This document shows, piece by piece, positions 63,990-64,000 of a stretch of 64,000 bases of DNA. Positions within the stretch are counted from its first letter, which is position 1. Each line of letters starts with the position of its first letter. The position numbers were made by a program, and so were the translations under genes. Under the pieces are notes generated by a model. It worked only from the letters and a program-made list of their open reading frames with translations, was not told where the DNA came from and did no database searches. Source of the stretch: an uncultured Bacteroidia bacterium (GTDB lineage Bacteria; Bacteroidota; Bacteroidia; Bacteroidales; UBA932); contig CACYGW010000022.1 in the NCBI GenBank assembly GCA_902774045.1, positions 1 to 64,000 of the forward strand. Direction: 5' to 3'.

Positions 63990-64000
63990 ATTATTTTGGA

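Overview
The window is about 50% GC and reads as a chromosomal segment of a Bacteroidales bacterium. The evidence is two SusC/SusD outer-membrane pairs, promoters of the Bacteroidota TTTG-N19/20-TAnnTTTG type, weak Shine-Dalgarno signals, and Bacteroidota-specific families (DUF4831, a 29-residue COX24/mS38-like protein next to HU, paired TldD/TldE). The genus cannot be fixed from sequence alone; a Rikenellaceae- or 'Cryptobacteroides'-like gut lineage is possible but is a guess. No rRNA, CRISPR array, prophage or complete insertion sequence was seen. Three tRNAs are present: initiator Met, Arg(CCG) and Gln(TTG).

Layout. From 182 to about 12.7 kb everything is on the minus strand: a tRNA-fMet and a long tightly packed series (lipid A-type acyltransferase, DUF4831, PepD, POT transporter, TIGR02757 protein, zeta-like P-loop kinase, TldD/TldE, SlyD, GT2, TrkA). 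From 12.8 to 14.0 kb is rpsF-rpsR-rplI. From 14.0 to 18.5 kb are minus-strand lipid genes (acyl-CoA synthetase, PlsC-like acyltransferase), a disrupted topoisomerase IV B gene and a 57-residue 2[4Fe-4S] ferredoxin missed by long-ORF calling. DUF1573, M16 peptidase and a LysR regulator follow. From 23.5 to 33.9 kb lies a tandem duplication of a whole susC-susD unit including its leader. From 33.9 to 38.4 kb are nifJ and fabD. From 38.5 to 45.3 kb are tRNA-Arg, an FNT-like membrane protein, an NSS transporter, an AAA ATPase, a sirtuin, rpsU, rplU-rpmA, serS and ruvC. A large outer-membrane barrel protein, tcdA, lnt, lysE-like, PASTA protein, rluD, rng, the COX24-like gene, HU, lon, ung, coaD, a double thioredoxin-like protein, DJ-1 protein, tRNA-Gln, a YugP-like metallopeptidase, alr, tadA and rpmH complete the window.

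Most of the segment is housekeeping: translation, DNA repair, envelope lipids, peptide uptake and breakdown. POT uptake followed by PepD and TldD/E makes a coherent peptide-use group. The two SusCD pairs are the clearest accessory region, probably importing a glycan or other large nutrient; no hydrolase or dedicated regulator adjoins them, so the substrate is unknown.

The most unusual observations are: (1) the parE-like gene has lost most of its ATP-binding segment, which is replaced by a similar length of unrelated coding DNA in the opposite orientation (true rearrangement or assembly chimera); (2) both susC leaders carry a hairpin whose stem differs by compensating changes while the 9-nt loop stays nearly constant; (3) four translation-gene promoters share an extended TTTGCAGTCC motif; (4) a structured leader with a possible 31-codon ORF precedes rplU; and (5) an FNT-like gene appears frameshifted near its 3' end.
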